Part shown: in pieces, positions 37,301 to 51,900 of the stretch
Numbering within the stretch: the first letter of the stretch is position 1
Layout: each line of letters opens with the position of its first letter
DNA from: Himantopus leucocephalus
Taxonomy: Eukaryota; Chordata; Aves; Charadriiformes; Recurvirostridae
Length of the DNA: 64,000 nucleotides
Direction: 5' to 3'
Assembly: GCA_003993805.1 (NCBI GenBank)
Contig: RSEF01000004.1
Coordinates: 17,845,589-17,909,588, forward strand
Program-made: the position numbers and the translations under genes
The notes under the pieces: model-generated
The model's input: the letters and a program-made list of their open reading frames with translations, nothing else
Told to the model about the DNA's origin: nothing
The model's database searches: none

Positions 37301-40300
37301 TGGGTTTACACTTATATGATGCCTTTCATTGGAAATGTTGGTGTTTCCTCCCTGAAAATAAAACCCCAGCTTGTGCCTAGCAGATCAATATGTCAGTGTG
37401 ACATAAATGTATTTCATATGGACACACAGAGTTGTATTGCTGCCACAGTTGCAGTAAGTTGGTACAAAGCATGTGAAGACCTCCTGAGCTTGGGACTAGA
37501 AGGCTCTGTCTGTGCTGTAACAGTAAACAGTGCCAGACACTGGTAAATGCGCATCTATGTTAGTACACTCCCTGGGTGCAGTTTTGGCCTGCACGGAGGA
37601 GCACTACACAAGACAGCATTCTACAAGGGTATGGTTCAGGGGACTGTGTGATGTCTATTCCCAGCTGGCAGAGTGGAAAGGCCACCCACTTCGAAGAAGG
37701 GGTAGGATTTTGCCATGCTGTTGTTGCTGTGGAGGCTGAAATAAATGCTGCAGCTCCCTGGAGGAAGGACCAAGGGCAGGGGGAGGTAGTGAGGAGCAGA
37801 AGGGGACTTGAATGTTCATGTTGTGAAACCCGTGGTCCAAAGCTGGAGTGGGATCAGCTGAGCAATTTGGTCCACAAAGTATGGATCAAAACTGCAAAAA
37901 GTCTATGGAAGGAGTGATGTAGAAAGCCTAGAGATTTCTTAGGCCTGCATTTCAGGGTAAGAAACAATTTCTTTTTCATCCCTTCTGTATGTGAAGGGAG
38001 TACTTCCATTTTATGTATTCAAGAAAAGAAAATAGAGCTAAGTAGGTCAATTAAAAATACCGCATATAGATTTTCTGAGTAATTTCTGTATTGCTGAACT
38101 CCAACAAGAGCTCTTTACAGTTGTATGTAACCTTGTCCCTTCCCTGCTGACCTTTTAAGTTGTGGAATATGTTAAAAAACTGCCATCTCTCTTCTGCTGC
38201 TGTGCCTAAACATTCTAATGTCTTTCATTGTAGCCAGGGCTGGACAGGGATTGAATGTCATCTAGCGCTTATTAGTAAGAATGTTGTCATTTGTCATCAC
38301 TGTCACTTTGTCATTTCAGTTTGTGTTATATTGGCTCACAGTGTTGCTACCTTTCTGTCCTTCATATCGCATGTAGATTCATGAATTATATAAGTTAACA
38401 TACCTGAAGACAAGTCCCAAGGGAAGAAGATCCATGTCTAAAAACTACATTCACTCTGTGTACACCCTATTGCAAGTGGTGCATGCTTTTTAGGGAAGAA
38501 GAGTATTTATTTTATCTTGGCCCATGGAGTATGCTGTATTTCTATTTCCCTTTATGATCCATAAGAGAATAAAAGCTACACAATGTCATTGCATAAGCAA
38601 GAAAAAGCCTTTGGTCTTGCTATTTAATTGGGTTATTTTGGTGTAGTCAGGAGAATATGGTCTTTCTGAAACATCATATTTAAATTTTTACTCCTATCTT
38701 CACAAAACTAAAGGGCGATACTAATAACCAAAATAATCTCATGCTCCCATTATGTAGGAAGGAAGGTAAATTAGGTTCACAAAACCCAGGGATTTTATTC
38801 CATAGATGAAATAAACTGGAATATCTGCTCAAATAATAGAGAGGGCTGGTGAAAGAATAAAACTTCATGAAGAGAAGAAGTATTAAAAAAGGGCTATCAA
38901 ACATTGTTGGGTTTTCATAGAATTTGCCATGCCAGGGGGCGCTGTTTTTTACAATGAAGACACCCTGACATTGGTTGAAATAGTTGAATTTTTCTAATTA
39001 GAACTTAGTTCATACCTGTCAATCTCATTTGTTTTGCATATATGCTAGCTGTATACTAGATATATATTTAGCAAGGAGTAACAGCAGTATATTATAGACA
39101 CTTATATGCTGCTTGCACAGTGACATCTGGCTCTCTACAAAGTATACGTGTGCCTTATATTGCCATGGGCTACTCTTCTGGGATTTCCCCGTAGTTAGAC
39201 TTGCAGTGAAGGAGCTCAGTCTGTCTGCTTGGCCTGTTCTCCAGCTTGCTCAGACATTCCAAAGAGAACCAAAACCGTCAACATATGTTGCAGGGCAATC
39301 AAATTGCTGAGGTCTTAATTAAAGAGAAGAAATTAGTTTATTAATTGGGTAGAATACAGAAAGAGGTTTCCAGGGAACACCTACTGACTACTTTGGGAAT
39401 TTCAGAAAGCCAATTTGTGTCCGGAGAATGACCCCACTCTCTAGCTGGAAGCATTAAGTTCTAATGCAAAAGCGTGAAATCCATGTCTAGTGAAGAAACA
39501 ACAGGCCACTGAAATTGAGGCAGAGCCTGTGTGAAGTATGGGAGCTGGGAAAAAAACATCACAACTTGGAGCACTATGTTAATGTAGTTTTTCCAAGTAA
39601 TGGGGAGTCCAGGAAAGCTGTCTTGTAAAATGTAGCATTAATATTACAGATATGAAGCATATTATAAAAGGGACTGTGAAGCTGAAAAATCTGCTCACCT
39701 GTATGTACGTGGAAAGCTGTATAAATGTTATGCATACGTTAATATTTTTAGACTGTATGGGGGTTATGTATTTGGAGTTTCAGGGTTTTTCATCATCATC
39801 GTCACTTGTGGGTTTTGTGAATATCTCTCTTGGGGAATAAAGGCTTGAAGAAATGCTGATGGCAAGGGAATCTGTTGAAATGTTAATTTCCATTTTCTTC
39901 CCAGAACTGCCTTATTAGATGCAGTAATCCATATTCATTCTGCTTAGGACAAATACTATCTGCTTTTCCTTTCCCTTTTCCCCTCCTCTTTTTACTTCGG
40001 ATGAAGAAATTACTAGAATGCTTTCCTAATTTCTGTCACATCGGAAGGGACTGCCTTTTGTGTCTTTGTGTAAATTGTCTTGCTTTAGCATCTTCAAAAC
40101 CATCTTCCCATAACTTAATTAAAATTCAGCCTTATTGCTAAATCACCCTAATTTTATTGCCGTACTTGTGTAGTTTGCTACTTTGTTTACTAAATAATGC
40201 AATAAAGCAGTGGAATTTCATTACAGTATCCAATAAATAATCAGCTAAAGTGTAAAATGCAGCAATAAAAATGATCAATAGAAAAATAATTAAATTATGA

Positions 40301-42003
40301 ATAACATATACATGTAACTAACTAAAGTTTGTTTTCCTTTAAAATTAAGCATTTAATAGTTTGACAAAAGTTTTGGGGAGTATAAAGTCATGTTTTTGAC
40401 TGCAGGTATGCATATAAATCCAGAGAAAAGAGAAAATAAGAGGTTTCAAAAAATAAAGTATTGGAAAAAAATCTGTCTTCAGTGTTGCCTTTGTCTTTGG
40501 CAACTTGAGATGACTTTCTGTTGTTTTAAATCTAACTCTGGGTGTCAGGGAAATACAGTCTGAAATTTCTCTTATTAAAAACACTTAAAAAATCACTTGG
40601 CATTTTAAAAAGTCACATCAAGCATTGTCAATGTCCTAGCTACATCAAGGCTTTGATCAGTTTGCAGCATAACAGCCAACAGCTGATCCATGAAATGTGA
40701 ACTGAGGAGGGGATTCCATAGTGTCCAGCAAGGCACAAACTTTGAAGAGTTCTCTTTATTTTTAGGCATTATTTCTCTGACATCTAGTGAAAGAAATACT
40801 CATGTTGCAGACCTATTGCAATTCATTACACAAATCAGTCTATGATTAGATACAAATCTATAAAAAACCCAGACTTTTTTGTGTGTGGTATTCATCATAG
40901 TGTGTCTTCAGTGGAGGTGTGATTACTGGTTGTTTTTACTTTGATCTATCTGTCTTCAGTCTGACTGTCTTGCGGAGGATGTTGTTGTGGGCCAGGGTGC
41001 GTGCAGGTTTGTGTACCTCAATAGGTGGCCAAGATAGTTATAGTAAACTAGCGTTAGCGACATTACAGATGATGCAATCACACATGTACTTTTGACACAC
41101 AAGTGTTTTGTTTAGGTGAATATACCTCCTAAGAAGGCATAAGATGATTACAGATCGTGTGTAAAACAGAACTAAAACCAAAAATATGCCCAAACCAGAT
41201 CTGGTAGTGTATGCGGGGTCAGTTTGGGATTTTGCACCACTTTTCCAGAATTGGGGTTACTGGGAAGCAAAGTACCTTGCAGTTGTGGGTGGAGCCAGTG
41301 AGGTCTAGCAGATTTCATTAGCTCAGTCTACGGATTGATTTTTGGCTGGACTACGCTTAACTAAAATGATAAGATAATGTCAGTAGCTCAGCTACAGCTT
41401 CAGGAAAGGCAATCTTGAGAACAACAAAGAAGGCAAAAAGCTAAAGAATTCTTTCCATTTTGTTTTTTGTTTTAAAGTAAGATTTCACTAAAAAATAGCG
41501 GGAATAAGTAATCCAAAACTACTGCTTTGAGACATACTGTAAAACTACATAAGCCTTTCTACAAAGCCCTAAAACAGAAATGTTGAGAATTTCCTTCTTA
41601 AAAAAAATAAAAATAATCATTATACCATTTAGAGAAATTGGAGGCTTACAGGTAAAACTGCATTATGTGTGCTGAATTACATGCAATTCACTGTCTCACC
41701 TCTTTCTTTTAAGGATGTGGTGGGACAACGTGGCTAGATTGCACAGAATGATACTTTAGTTGCTTCATGATGATATTTTTTTCCACCTTAGTTCTGCAGT
41801 TAATCCCTTCAGGGCTGGGATTAAAAAAAAAAAATCAAATTACAGTTCTGAGGTGTTTTTATACCGTGTTCCAGTACTTAGCTATTTGTTTGGTGTTTTT
41901 TTTGTTGTTGGCTTTCTTAAGCCTTTTGTAGACCTAGTTAAATCTTCCACCAGCTGCTGGGGTTTGTTTGTTTGGGTTTTTTTCCCTTTCCAGTGATACC
42001 TTT
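34317..42003. other. Unique non-coding DNA
   Basis: No gene is recognised. Homopolymer patches include ten A followed by six G (36512-36527) and nine C (36606-36614). A GC-richer patch at about 37500-37920 has overlapping open frames of up to 113 codons, described in the findings. A T/G-rich tract lies at 41885-41980. Other frames are short. Confidence 0.5.
41885..41980 (+). repeat. T/G low-complexity region
   Basis: T-rich DNA with GTTTG, TTTGGTG and GTTTGTTTGGG words. It is the same class as the tracts at 9045 and 31746, but interrupted by more complex sequence. Confidence 0.55.
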
Positions 42004-45000
42004 TGTGATGGTTTGGGTGCTCCTACTCCCAGGACAGTGTCTTGCGATGATCTAATGTTATCACTGAGCCAAATCTCAGCCATGGGTGGCCTCGCTGACT
42101 GCAATAGCTATATGAGGGCTTAGAATGTATGTGTACTTCAAATAAATGTTGAGGTCTCTCTTGCTTCTGCTTTGTTTTCTAGAATTTCATCTTCCTTTCG
42201 TAGTGAGTAAACGTTTCTGTTTTGTCTGTAATGATGATGTATTTTGAATGTGAAATCAGGTGCTACCTCCTTGGGAGGGCTTCTGCTTTTTCTGTCAACT
42301 CTGTATTTTCTTATATATACACTTCATTATAACAGAAATAGATACATACAAGTGTATATTTTGTCAGCTTTCTCAGCCAGATTATCAGGCAGCCTGTAAT
42401 GCTTATTAAAGCATACAAAATACTAAAGTATATGACACGTAATTAAATGTACTTCAGTTGACTTTTGTTTCAGAAAGCAGACATTAACACCTGTATTAGA
42501 TGACCTCAGTATGCATGAATACTTTTTCTGAGAGAAAAGAACTTAGAAAGCTGCAGAGCTTTAAAATTAACTCTTGGGTTTGGGCAGGGAAGCAAACTCA
42601 TTGCTGAAACACATTAGACAACTTACTTTCCTTTCCTCTGGGAGATGTGTCAAACCTAAGAAATGGTAATTTAGAAATCCCAGTTGTATTAAACTTGGCT
42701 TGGGAAGTAAATGGGGTTGTTTTCACTTTCAGAGAACCATAAGGATGGGAAACTATTGCCTGTTCTTATTTATATGAATTTTATATTCTTACTTTGTATG
42801 AAAAAACTTACTGTGGTTTTGGCTTAGACTTTAAGGTTAGCCTAAGTATAAGATCTATATTATTGAAGAGAGATCATGCTTTAAATAAAGAATTTGGCAG
42901 TGCTGTAGTGTATATAAAGAAGTCAGTTTCACTTAGATAATATTACTGGTTTTAATATGACAAACTATCAGCAGTTTTGAGTTATTTAAAATTCAATGGC
43001 AAACATTTTAACAGAGTTAGGTTTGTATGGGCATACCTCTTGTCAGGTAATAAAACTGATACAAGTGAAACTTTAAATATCAAGAAACAAAATGTTAAAT
43101 CTCCTGTGTCAGAACCCGCCAGCACAAGTAATGACAATACTGAAGGATCCTCTGAAATAAATTGGCAGAGTTGTGGTTATTATGTAGGTATAAACTGGTG
43201 GACCAAGTCCTATTTTCTTGCTTCCATCTGCTCAAAAGGAGGTGGCACGTATGGCCCCAGGAGGCCTTACTTCACATCTGCTCTTGGTAGACTGTGTCAG
43301 CAGCAAGGATAGTTTGTGGTAGTTGTCAGCAGTTACGTTGCTAAGAGTGTAGCTCTGAGACTGGATTTTGGGTGACTAAAAGTGAACAGTGAGATAGCAT
43401 CATATACTTCAAAGTGAAGAGTTTTAGGAAAGGATAATAGGTTTGTAAAATTTGGCAAATGCTCAATTATATTGTGGAGTAGGATGATGAGATGCTATTT
43501 TAATCAGTACCTTTCAAAAGCAAATGCGTGACTCTGCGTTAGGGTCGCTTGGTAGCAGAAACCTAAGACAGACTCACTAAACTGGACCTGAATTTGAGTA
43601 AACTTGATGTTTTGGAAGTGATGAAGATCTTCCCTGGCAACTATAACTCCACACTGATGATATTAAGAGATTTTTTTCCACATAAATTTCCAGGTATACT
43701 GTGACGATGTTCCTTGAAGGTGAAAGATATGAGAGGCTGTGTTTGGGTTTTTTTATTATTCATTGTCACATCTATTGTTACAGTTTGAAGTGTTTGGAGC
43801 TGCGAACAGGACTGGTGAGAGAAATCACTATATTGGGACTGAGTGTCCCAGTAACTTTGCAGTTTTATTACATTATGGTTACAGTAACCTTTAAGCACAT
43901 GAGAAAAGACTGCTGTACACTATACTGGATGTCTCAATCATGCAATTGGAAAATGTGAGCCCCTTTCCTCATATCCAGTTCTCCCTTCTTCTCATTTAAT
44001 TGAGCTATTAACATTTTAGAAAGCACAAGTGTGTAACAAGTCTTGCACTTTTGCCTGCAAATAGTATTGTGTATATCTGAATGAAAGGTGCACTTCTTTC
44101 AGGAAAACTTGCCTAAAAACATACCTTCTTATGGATTTGTGTGTGCAGATCTGAGAGCTATTTTCTCATGCAGAGGAAATCTCTCTAAATTTCTCTCTGG
44201 TGACAGCAGAGAGAAACTCATCTGTACTGCTGTGGAGAATGTACCTAGTTCATGTAGTGGTGTTTGCTCATATTTACAACATCTAGTTCCTTATTGAACG
44301 TTAATCTATAAGTGGATTTTTTTTTCGTTTGAACTTCATGAGGCAAAGGTTTTCTGACTAAGCCCCTTTTTGAGCCCAGCAAGAGCTATGCTGGGGTTTA
44401 TTAAACTTAACATCTCATGCCCCCAGTAGAACCCTGACCTAAAATATACTTTTTTTTTAAAAAGGTAGATACACTATCTCAGTAATTAATGGCTTACATA
44501 ACTCTGATATCAAAGTCCAACCCTCATACAATAGTTCAAATATCAAGGAAATCTGAGCAATGCTGTGAATTCCAGGTTATTTGGAAGACATTTTAAGAGG
44601 AACAGCCTCTTCATCTCAGTGGTAGGGCCTTAACTGAAGGAAACAAAACAGTTTAAGTGAAACAGGATGTTTTAAATGAAACTAACTGTTCTATTCAGCT
44701 GTGGATTTGGAGAATACCCACACCAGGTCCTGTCAGGGCATAAGAATATTCAACATCCCAGTCTTGCTGTTTAGGTGCCTGCGGCATGTAGTAAGGATGC
44801 AGGTGGTATAGGCAGCTTGCAGGTAGCAATGCTCCCTCGCTCTTCCTTTGACTCTTCTAAATCATCATCTCCTGGTATGTATTTTGAGTGCAATTTGTTT
44901 TTCATGGTTTGAATACTTTTTTTTCTTGCAATTCCTAAAAATAAAACCTACTTAATGGAGCCTTTACGCTTCAGTCATTCTGGTCAAGTATTTTTGCTGT

Positions 45001-48000
45001 ACATGATCAATATAGAGGAAACTAGAGTAAAATGCTGGATGTGCATATTCTTCCCATCCCAAGTGAAACAAAAGTTGTCAAATCACAGATGACTTATGAT
45101 TATAACTTTAGCCTCAGAAATACAAACAAGGGTGAAGGATTCTCAATGGGACTTTATCTTACAACACTGAATGCCTATTGTGATTTCTTAAAATTGAAAT
45201 TCCTCAGAGGAAATGCTGGGGCTTTTTTATGTGAATATATTAGCAACTCTAATTTTGTGTTATTTTCCTTTCTCTGGAATGTCATTTGCTCAAACAGAGA
45301 AAGAAATCCGTTTCATTAAATGAATGGAATGATGAAAAAGGCAAGAAACTTGAACATGAACCTAATATTGAAAAAGGAGAGAAACCTGAAAGTAACAGTC
45401 TCATTTTAAGATGCAATCAGTTTGTGTTCTGTGAACAATGTTTTTTCTCCTAATGCAAGTTGATTAAATCAGCAAGGAGTTGTGTGTTGTAGATATGTAA
45501 GGGATACACATGGGGGAAAAAATCATCAGAGAAAGTAAGAAAACTTGCTTGATTCTATAGTTGTCTCCTATGTCATGATTCTCCAGACTCCACTTAGGGG
45601 GAAAAAAAAAAATAATCAAGATTTGCATTGGGGAGAGAGGAGGTAAATGTTTTCTGCTTTCTCACTTCTGAGAATAAAACTCCAGTGTGTTTCCAGTCCT
45701 TATCTGATGTGACCTTTTTCCTCATTCATTATTTGTACTTCCATAAGTCAAATGTGAAACATGTAGCTGGAATGTTGAGGAAAAAAAAAAGACTGAGTCT
45801 GATTATGACCAGGGAAATAGTGCTGCAAATACTAATTCTAAATCTTTTCTCTCTGGACTTGAGAGAGTTGTTAACATTTTGGCAAATTTGGCAAGCTCAG
45901 AGAAAAAATTAACACAATTTTTTAAAAAATCTGAATTCAAGATTTCAAGCCTTGAAAAATAGCAAACATCTATAGTTTATTTTTTAAATATGTGAAGCTA
46001 TAGCTAACACTTTCAACATGCATTATCTTTAATCAGTCTTGAAAGCTGCATTTTTAAAATATAATTTATTGAAATAAGATACTTATTCAGTTTAAAAAAA
46101 TGTTTTTCACTATTTAGTTCTTGAAAGTAATGTTTTCATTAGTTCATTCATCTTTAATGATTTTTAGGCTATTTTCTCATTACAGTGATATCTAACACTT
46201 GTATGAAGTACAATCTATCCTCTATACTTGCTTAATACTTTTATTACGGTGTATTTAAATCTAAGTAAGACTCTGTTGCCTGTGGAAGTATTGTATTGCT
46301 GTATTAAATAATTGGGCACTTTTAATAACACAGGTGGATATACAAAAAACATGTTCAGGATAGCGTAGTGTCATAACCCATGAAAAGGGGTCAGGAAATT
46401 AGTGTGAAGTGTCACTATGTCCTATATTTGAAAACTTATTTTACTTCCAGCCAGATTCTGGAGGTAATCCATGAAGATTGGAACAGAAATGTATGGCCAG
46501 CCAAAATGGGTAGCTAGGTTCTTCCCACAAAGAAAAGGCCCTAGGAATACAAAAATACGCACAGGATTATTCCCTATCTTCAGTTCCAAGGAGCTGTACT
46601 AGTCCAAGATGATAAATCTGAGTTTAGGGGGGAAGAAAGAGCATATTCCCTGCTAACAGTTTCATTTAAGATTTTTGCCTTCTTGATGACCTTTCACTAG
46701 ATTCAAAATATTTTCTGTGAAATGATCTTTTTGGTTTATTGCCAGTCACGCAAACCAACCTCTCTTAACCTATGAGTAAACCTTGGAACCGTATATCTAA
46801 ATGCGCAGGAAACGAATAAGAATCCCGTAAACTTTGTGTAAGTATCCTTATAACAATTCTTAACCCTTTGCAGAATTTTAGCACACATTTTAGTTTGTTT
46901 CAGCAGTGTTACTGGAAACAGTAATTCTATGCACACACTTGCTTAGTTGCCTGCTTCCCCGAAGACTCAAAACGGATTTTCCAATGAAAAGGAAGAGCAG
47001 TAGTAGTATGTGATCAATCCTCCTGAAGAATCTAAAAACAATGTTACACAAAACTATTTTTGTTTCTCCTTAATTTCATGTTGAACAATCATTCATAGGA
47101 AAGTTAATCTTGTTGAGTATGGGTAGAAAAATTTGCTCCACAAAAAACAAGAGATAAGATCATTACAACACTTGGACACTGTAGAGTAGCAAAAGAAGCA
47201 ATGCTTATTGAATCACTGCATTATGTATTTCAAATATATTTATAATTTTTCTAAGTAGAATATTTACTCTTATTTTAACAGTATACTATAATTATAGGTA
47301 TTTGTTTTTCTAGCTGTTCATATCTTCAAAGCATTGAGCACACTAACAGAAGGAAAAAAACATTATAATGCTGCAATTTAAAGACACTGGATTATATGAA
47401 CGAGCTACAGAAGTTCCTATTGTGAATTTGTGTGTGCTTAGCCTGTCACCTTCACTTGTATCGAATAAGATTGTATGTGCCAACTAGTTCATTGATTTGG
47501 ATAGGAGACTTTATGATACAGGTAGGACTCGCATGTGGTCTTCCATGTGAGAAGTAATACTGGGTTTCAGAAGTGTAATTTTACTAATCCTGGACCTAAG
47601 TGAGACATAACTGTGAAAGACAGAGTAGTTTCAAAAATAAATAGCATTACATTAAAAAAACAAACAAAAAAATCCCCAGCCACCTAGCTTTTTCCTAACT
47701 TTTTCAGCGGAAAATATGAGACTTTAGAAATGTTTCATGAACTTCATCTTGAGTCTCACAGGTATTTGTAGAGAGCATCTTTGGAGTTGATAGATGTTTT
47801 TTTAATTCATGAAATTTCAGATTTGTGTAATTATTTAACCAAGTTTTCCATTACTAATTGGAAATGCTGTAATGCATCAGGTTCACAAACATTAATTATA
47901 TAGTATCGTGACAGATTTTTTACATGGAATTAATTGCTGCAATAAGATTATATGAAGTACACGACAAAGTATCTTATCCTTTTAAACTCTCATATGAAGC

Positions 48001-48796
48001 TTTTAGAAAGGGTTAAATACTTTGTAACTTTTAAAAAAATTGCCAATATTCTGATGCTATTTAGAGAATTTTCATGTTGAGAAAGAGACTAGGAACAAAA
48101 TTTAGATGGTTTATCTGAATATATAACCAAAAAGGCTTTTTTAATCTTGTATGTTAAATCTTTTTGGAGTCCCCAAAAGCAAAGGCAGACTCTCCTTGTC
48201 AATTGTACTCATAAAGTCAAGGAAATCAGGCTTTTTTCCAGCCTCCATGCAATGATATGGAATAAAAGTAAATCAAGTAAATGGAGAAAATAACTTCAAA
48301 ATTGATTTTTGAATCTTAGGCACTATACAGATGCCTGTAAAATACTTATTATTCTTACTGTGTTAATTTGGAACCAGAGTAAGCTTTCATACTAAAAGGT
48401 CTCAAAGTATTTTTAAGAAAATCATGTCAAGAAATTCCTTCATGGAGTTTACTTGCGTTATTCATGTTGGGATGGTGCAGATTTGTACACGTGCTGTTTT
48501 TTCCCATCTGTCCCTAGAAGAACAGTCTTCCAGCTTAGTTGCAAGGCCTTTCCAATTTAATAACTACCTGGAAAAAGTATACTGGGAGGCACATCTACTC
48601 AAGATCCAAGGGGTGGAGCAAGGTTCCATGTCAAAACCGAGACTTGCTGTTTGTGTCTTTTTCCAATATGGTGCCAGAGGGCCGAAGAAAAGATAGTTTT
48701 GCTTTCATATAGTTCTTTACACTTTCATGGTGATCAGCTGTTGTCTTCATAATCCCCTTTGACTGCTGTGGAAAGTGTGTTGTTCTGTCTGTGACT
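42004..48796. other. Unique AT-rich non-coding DNA
   Basis: No gene is established. 42004 begins a TGTGATGGTTTGGG sequence that resembles the 5' edge of some avian LTRs but cannot be followed further. The frame at 42977-43312 contains a splice-flanked, protein-like interval (43047-43187). A lysine/glutamate-rich frame after an acceptor-like CAG at 45295-45297 is too weak to call. An A-rich CAAA tract lies at 47654-47672. The 90-codon frame at 48424-48696, just left of the second CR1, has no recognised domain. Confidence 0.45.
43047..43187 (+). other. Candidate 141-bp symmetric exon (unproven)
   Basis: The interval lies inside an open frame running from 42977 to 43312. It starts after the acceptor-like CTCTTGTCAG and ends before the donor-like TAG|GTATAA at 43188. 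Both boundaries fall in phase 1, so the 47-codon interval would be frame-neutral. Its translation is Ser/Thr/Asn/Lys-rich with SPVSEPASTSNDNTEGSS in the middle, which looks protein-like. The splice sites are mediocre and no family is recognised. Chance, or an old coding remnant, is equally possible. Confidence 0.15.
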
Positions 48797-48985
48797 AGGA
48801 GAGCCTGCTGGAACAGGTTGCCCAGCCCAGGGGGATTGTGGAGTCTCTCACCTTGGAGATGTTCAGAAGCCCTGTGGACATGGTCCTGGGCAACCAGCTC
48901 CTGGTGGCCTTGCTTGAACAGTGGGTTTAGACCAGATGACCTCCAAAGGTCCCTTCCAACTTTAACTGTTTTGTGATTCTGTGAT
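48797..48985 (+). mobile_element. CR1 LINE, short 3' fragment
   Basis: The last ~190 bases of a CR1 element in the plus orientation. Recognisable pieces are GGAACAGGTTGCCCAG, the CCTTGGAGATGTTCAGAAGC block, GACCAGATGACCTCCAAAGG, TCCCTTCCAACTTTAAC and the terminal TGATTCTGTGAT repeats. It is more diverged than the copy at 9261 and represents a different CR1 subfamily. It is 5'-truncated and non-autonomous. The frames crossing it on both strands are shadows. Confidence 0.93.
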
Positions 48986-51900
48986 AAAGCACACAACCTA
49001 CATGTGAATGGAATAAATGGAAAAAGTGCCTTAGTTCTGTGGGGAAAAAAAAAAGGTTGGGTCAGACATTCAGAAAGAAACTATCTTTATTCTGAAAGCA
49101 GCTAAAGGTGAAAATACGTTAGAACTTCATAAACAGGTTGAAGCGATGCCTCACCTCTTGTGTTGGACAAATAGGCCTTCTCACCTGGTATGCTTCAGTG
49201 CACAAGTACACAAAAATTTCTCAATTTCTTTACACCTACCCACTGAGGGTAGCTTCTCTCTCTAAAGAGAAACAATAGGAAGGAAAAGGAACTATGTACT
49301 ACAGCCATAATATCAGAGGATCATGCAAGCATAATATATACGGGGTTAGTTCATAGCTAATTATCAAAAAGTTGATGTGAGAAGGGGATTAAAGCCAACA
49401 ACTCTTGGATATTTTTCCACTTCCTGTGGATTGAAGCAATTAGTAAAAATGGTACTATCAGCAAACAGTTTCCATCATTATTTCCCATGTGTATCCTTTA
49501 CAATTGTACAAGTTCTTTCAATTATGCATAAAAATAAATCTTCTTTCTCATTTCAGGAAAAAAATAAAAGTCTTGCTGTTACCAGTATAAGTAATATCAT
49601 TTTCCATAAAACCCAAAGTTGTTTATATCCTAATATTTTGATAAAATATTCAAGGTTATTTTGGGCCCTGTGGGACAACAATAAAGGCTTCTACTTTAAC
49701 AATTGGAATAAAGACCCTTTAGAAATCCTTGAATTTCCGTAGTGAAATAGAGCAGTGGTCTGTTGAATCTGGTTTGCTCTCTCTGATGTGGATAACTCTA
49801 AAATAGTCTGGCTATATAAAGAACAGCAAAAATTCATCAGCAGAATTGCCTATTTGTACCCTGAAAAATGTGGATTTCTGTTCCTAGCATTTTAATTATT
49901 TAATTTTTATTACTGAGATCATCTCATGATAAAATCATTGCTGTATTTTAAATCAAGATATCTGTCAATTAATATGCACTCTTAGTGTCCAGAAATTCAG
50001 CTCGGTTAAAGACTTTCTGTTGCACTACAAACTGTAAACATAGTAATGTGTGGTCCCTGCAATTTGAAGTTTAGTCTTAAAATGGTTGATTTTTTTTTAA
50101 TCCCATGGTGCACCTGGTTCAAATAAGTCAAACTGTGGTTAGATTTTCTTGCAATCTTGCAATTAATTTCTTTAACAGGGCATCATGATGTACCTTCTTG
50201 TTCTGTAAATAAGCTCTTTGAGCTGATTTTCTCTTCTTTTAGTAATACGTAAGAATTTTTGTAGATGTAAGAGAAGCTCAGCTTTCTTTGAGAGAACAGC
50301 ATTAGTTTTCCTTACGCATCTAAGTGTTGTATGCTAAAAGATGTGAATATGTGTTTTGGGATGACATGCGTGTCTGTTAGGATGAGTAGTGTACATAGCG
50401 TATGCAGTGTGGGGGGTTCCTCGGAGCCTGGCCAACTGACACCAATATTGTGCCCAGTTTTACCTCCCTCCTGGTTCTTTCCATTCTTAGTTGCAGCTAT
50501 AAGTAAAAATGGAGAAGTCGTCCTATCAAAAATCTTGGTATTTATGTTGCACTTTCATTCACCTACAATTACAAAGTAGTTGTTTTGTGTGTGTAAAGTA
50601 TGTATTTTGGCTTGTGAAGTAGTTCATAAAGGCAAACAGAGCATAGATTAGACTGTGCGTAGTTATTCAATAATAGCTGTTCCTAGATCCCTACGTAGAC
50701 GGGTTTCTGTAAAACTACAATTTCTTACAATCTAGAAAAATATTTTAAAAGCATTTTATGCCTTTCAATTCAACATATAATTGTCAATATGCAGAGTTTA
50801 TTGTTATACATATTTATTTGTGGACAGGAAAGCTGTATTTCTGTTGGAATTCAAATTTTTAAAAACTGGAATAGAATGCTGCATTTTAGGTTACATGGAT
50901 GTCTGATTATTGGGAATGCCTGTTAAAAAGAAAAAACCAGGTTTTGTAGGTGAATATGCACTGTTTCTTACTGGCCTTCTTATCTTAAAAATTACTGGTG
51001 TTGTAATGGGCTATTCGCATGAGTAAACCATTGACCTCAGTAAAGGTTTCAACATTTTGGATTTTATGATTTCTCACTATTCCATAAATGACCTGTAGTA
51101 TTTTACAATTATGTGAAGCAAAGAAAGTAGATTCTACAATCCTGTATTATTTCTGGCTTTGGTTTCTGTCACTTCCATCCAACTTAACGACCTATTATCT
51201 GAGGTGCTTATACACGATACACATTGTAGTTGTGCATGTACATGTACGTAAATATTATTTTGTGATATTTCTGAAAATAGTTCCTGGAACCTGCGGACTG
51301 TTGTTTTGTGCTAGCAATATAGGATGGGCAAGCCAGTACTTGAGCTCTTCAGGAGGACTGACACAATGACTCTGAAATAAAAGATGACAGCAGCCAGACA
51401 ATTGTAAATATAAAAATGCACATGGTGCATAGAGCAAACTGTGTACTATAAAGTTTGAGTTTCCTTACTTCCATATAATTTTGGGGGGGAGGGGAGGAAT
51501 CCCTCCAGTCTCATGGTAGTTTCTACATTGTTAGCTATTTTTTGTGTTAAGTGGGTGTATGGTTTGTATTAAATACTTCCCTCTTCTGGCTATTCCCAAA
51601 CCATTTATATTTCAAAGATTTTTATGTTCTATCATGTTAATAATATGGATTTTCTAGCTCCATGAAGAAGTTTATGCAATAGACCTTGATAACTTCTAGA
51701 AAATTATCAGCAGTCTCACAGACAATTAGTCACAGTCAAACTTGAACAGGTTTAAAGACTTAGTTAAGCTTTGAATAAATCCTTGAACAAATATCTGCAT
51801 GTGACTCAAGAATCCAAACCTGAGATTTTAATTAACATCTATTTTATCTCTCCTTGAAACTTCAAAATTTAAAGCAATGGTTTCTTTTAGTATTTTGGAT

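Noticed and set aside
45298..45391. Lys/Glu-rich frame after a CAG acceptor-like site
   Set aside because: Weak donor and no recognised family; the composition follows from A-rich DNA.
49377..49742. 121-codon plus-strand frame
   Set aside because: No domain, no exon boundaries and AT-rich codon content; most likely a chance frame.
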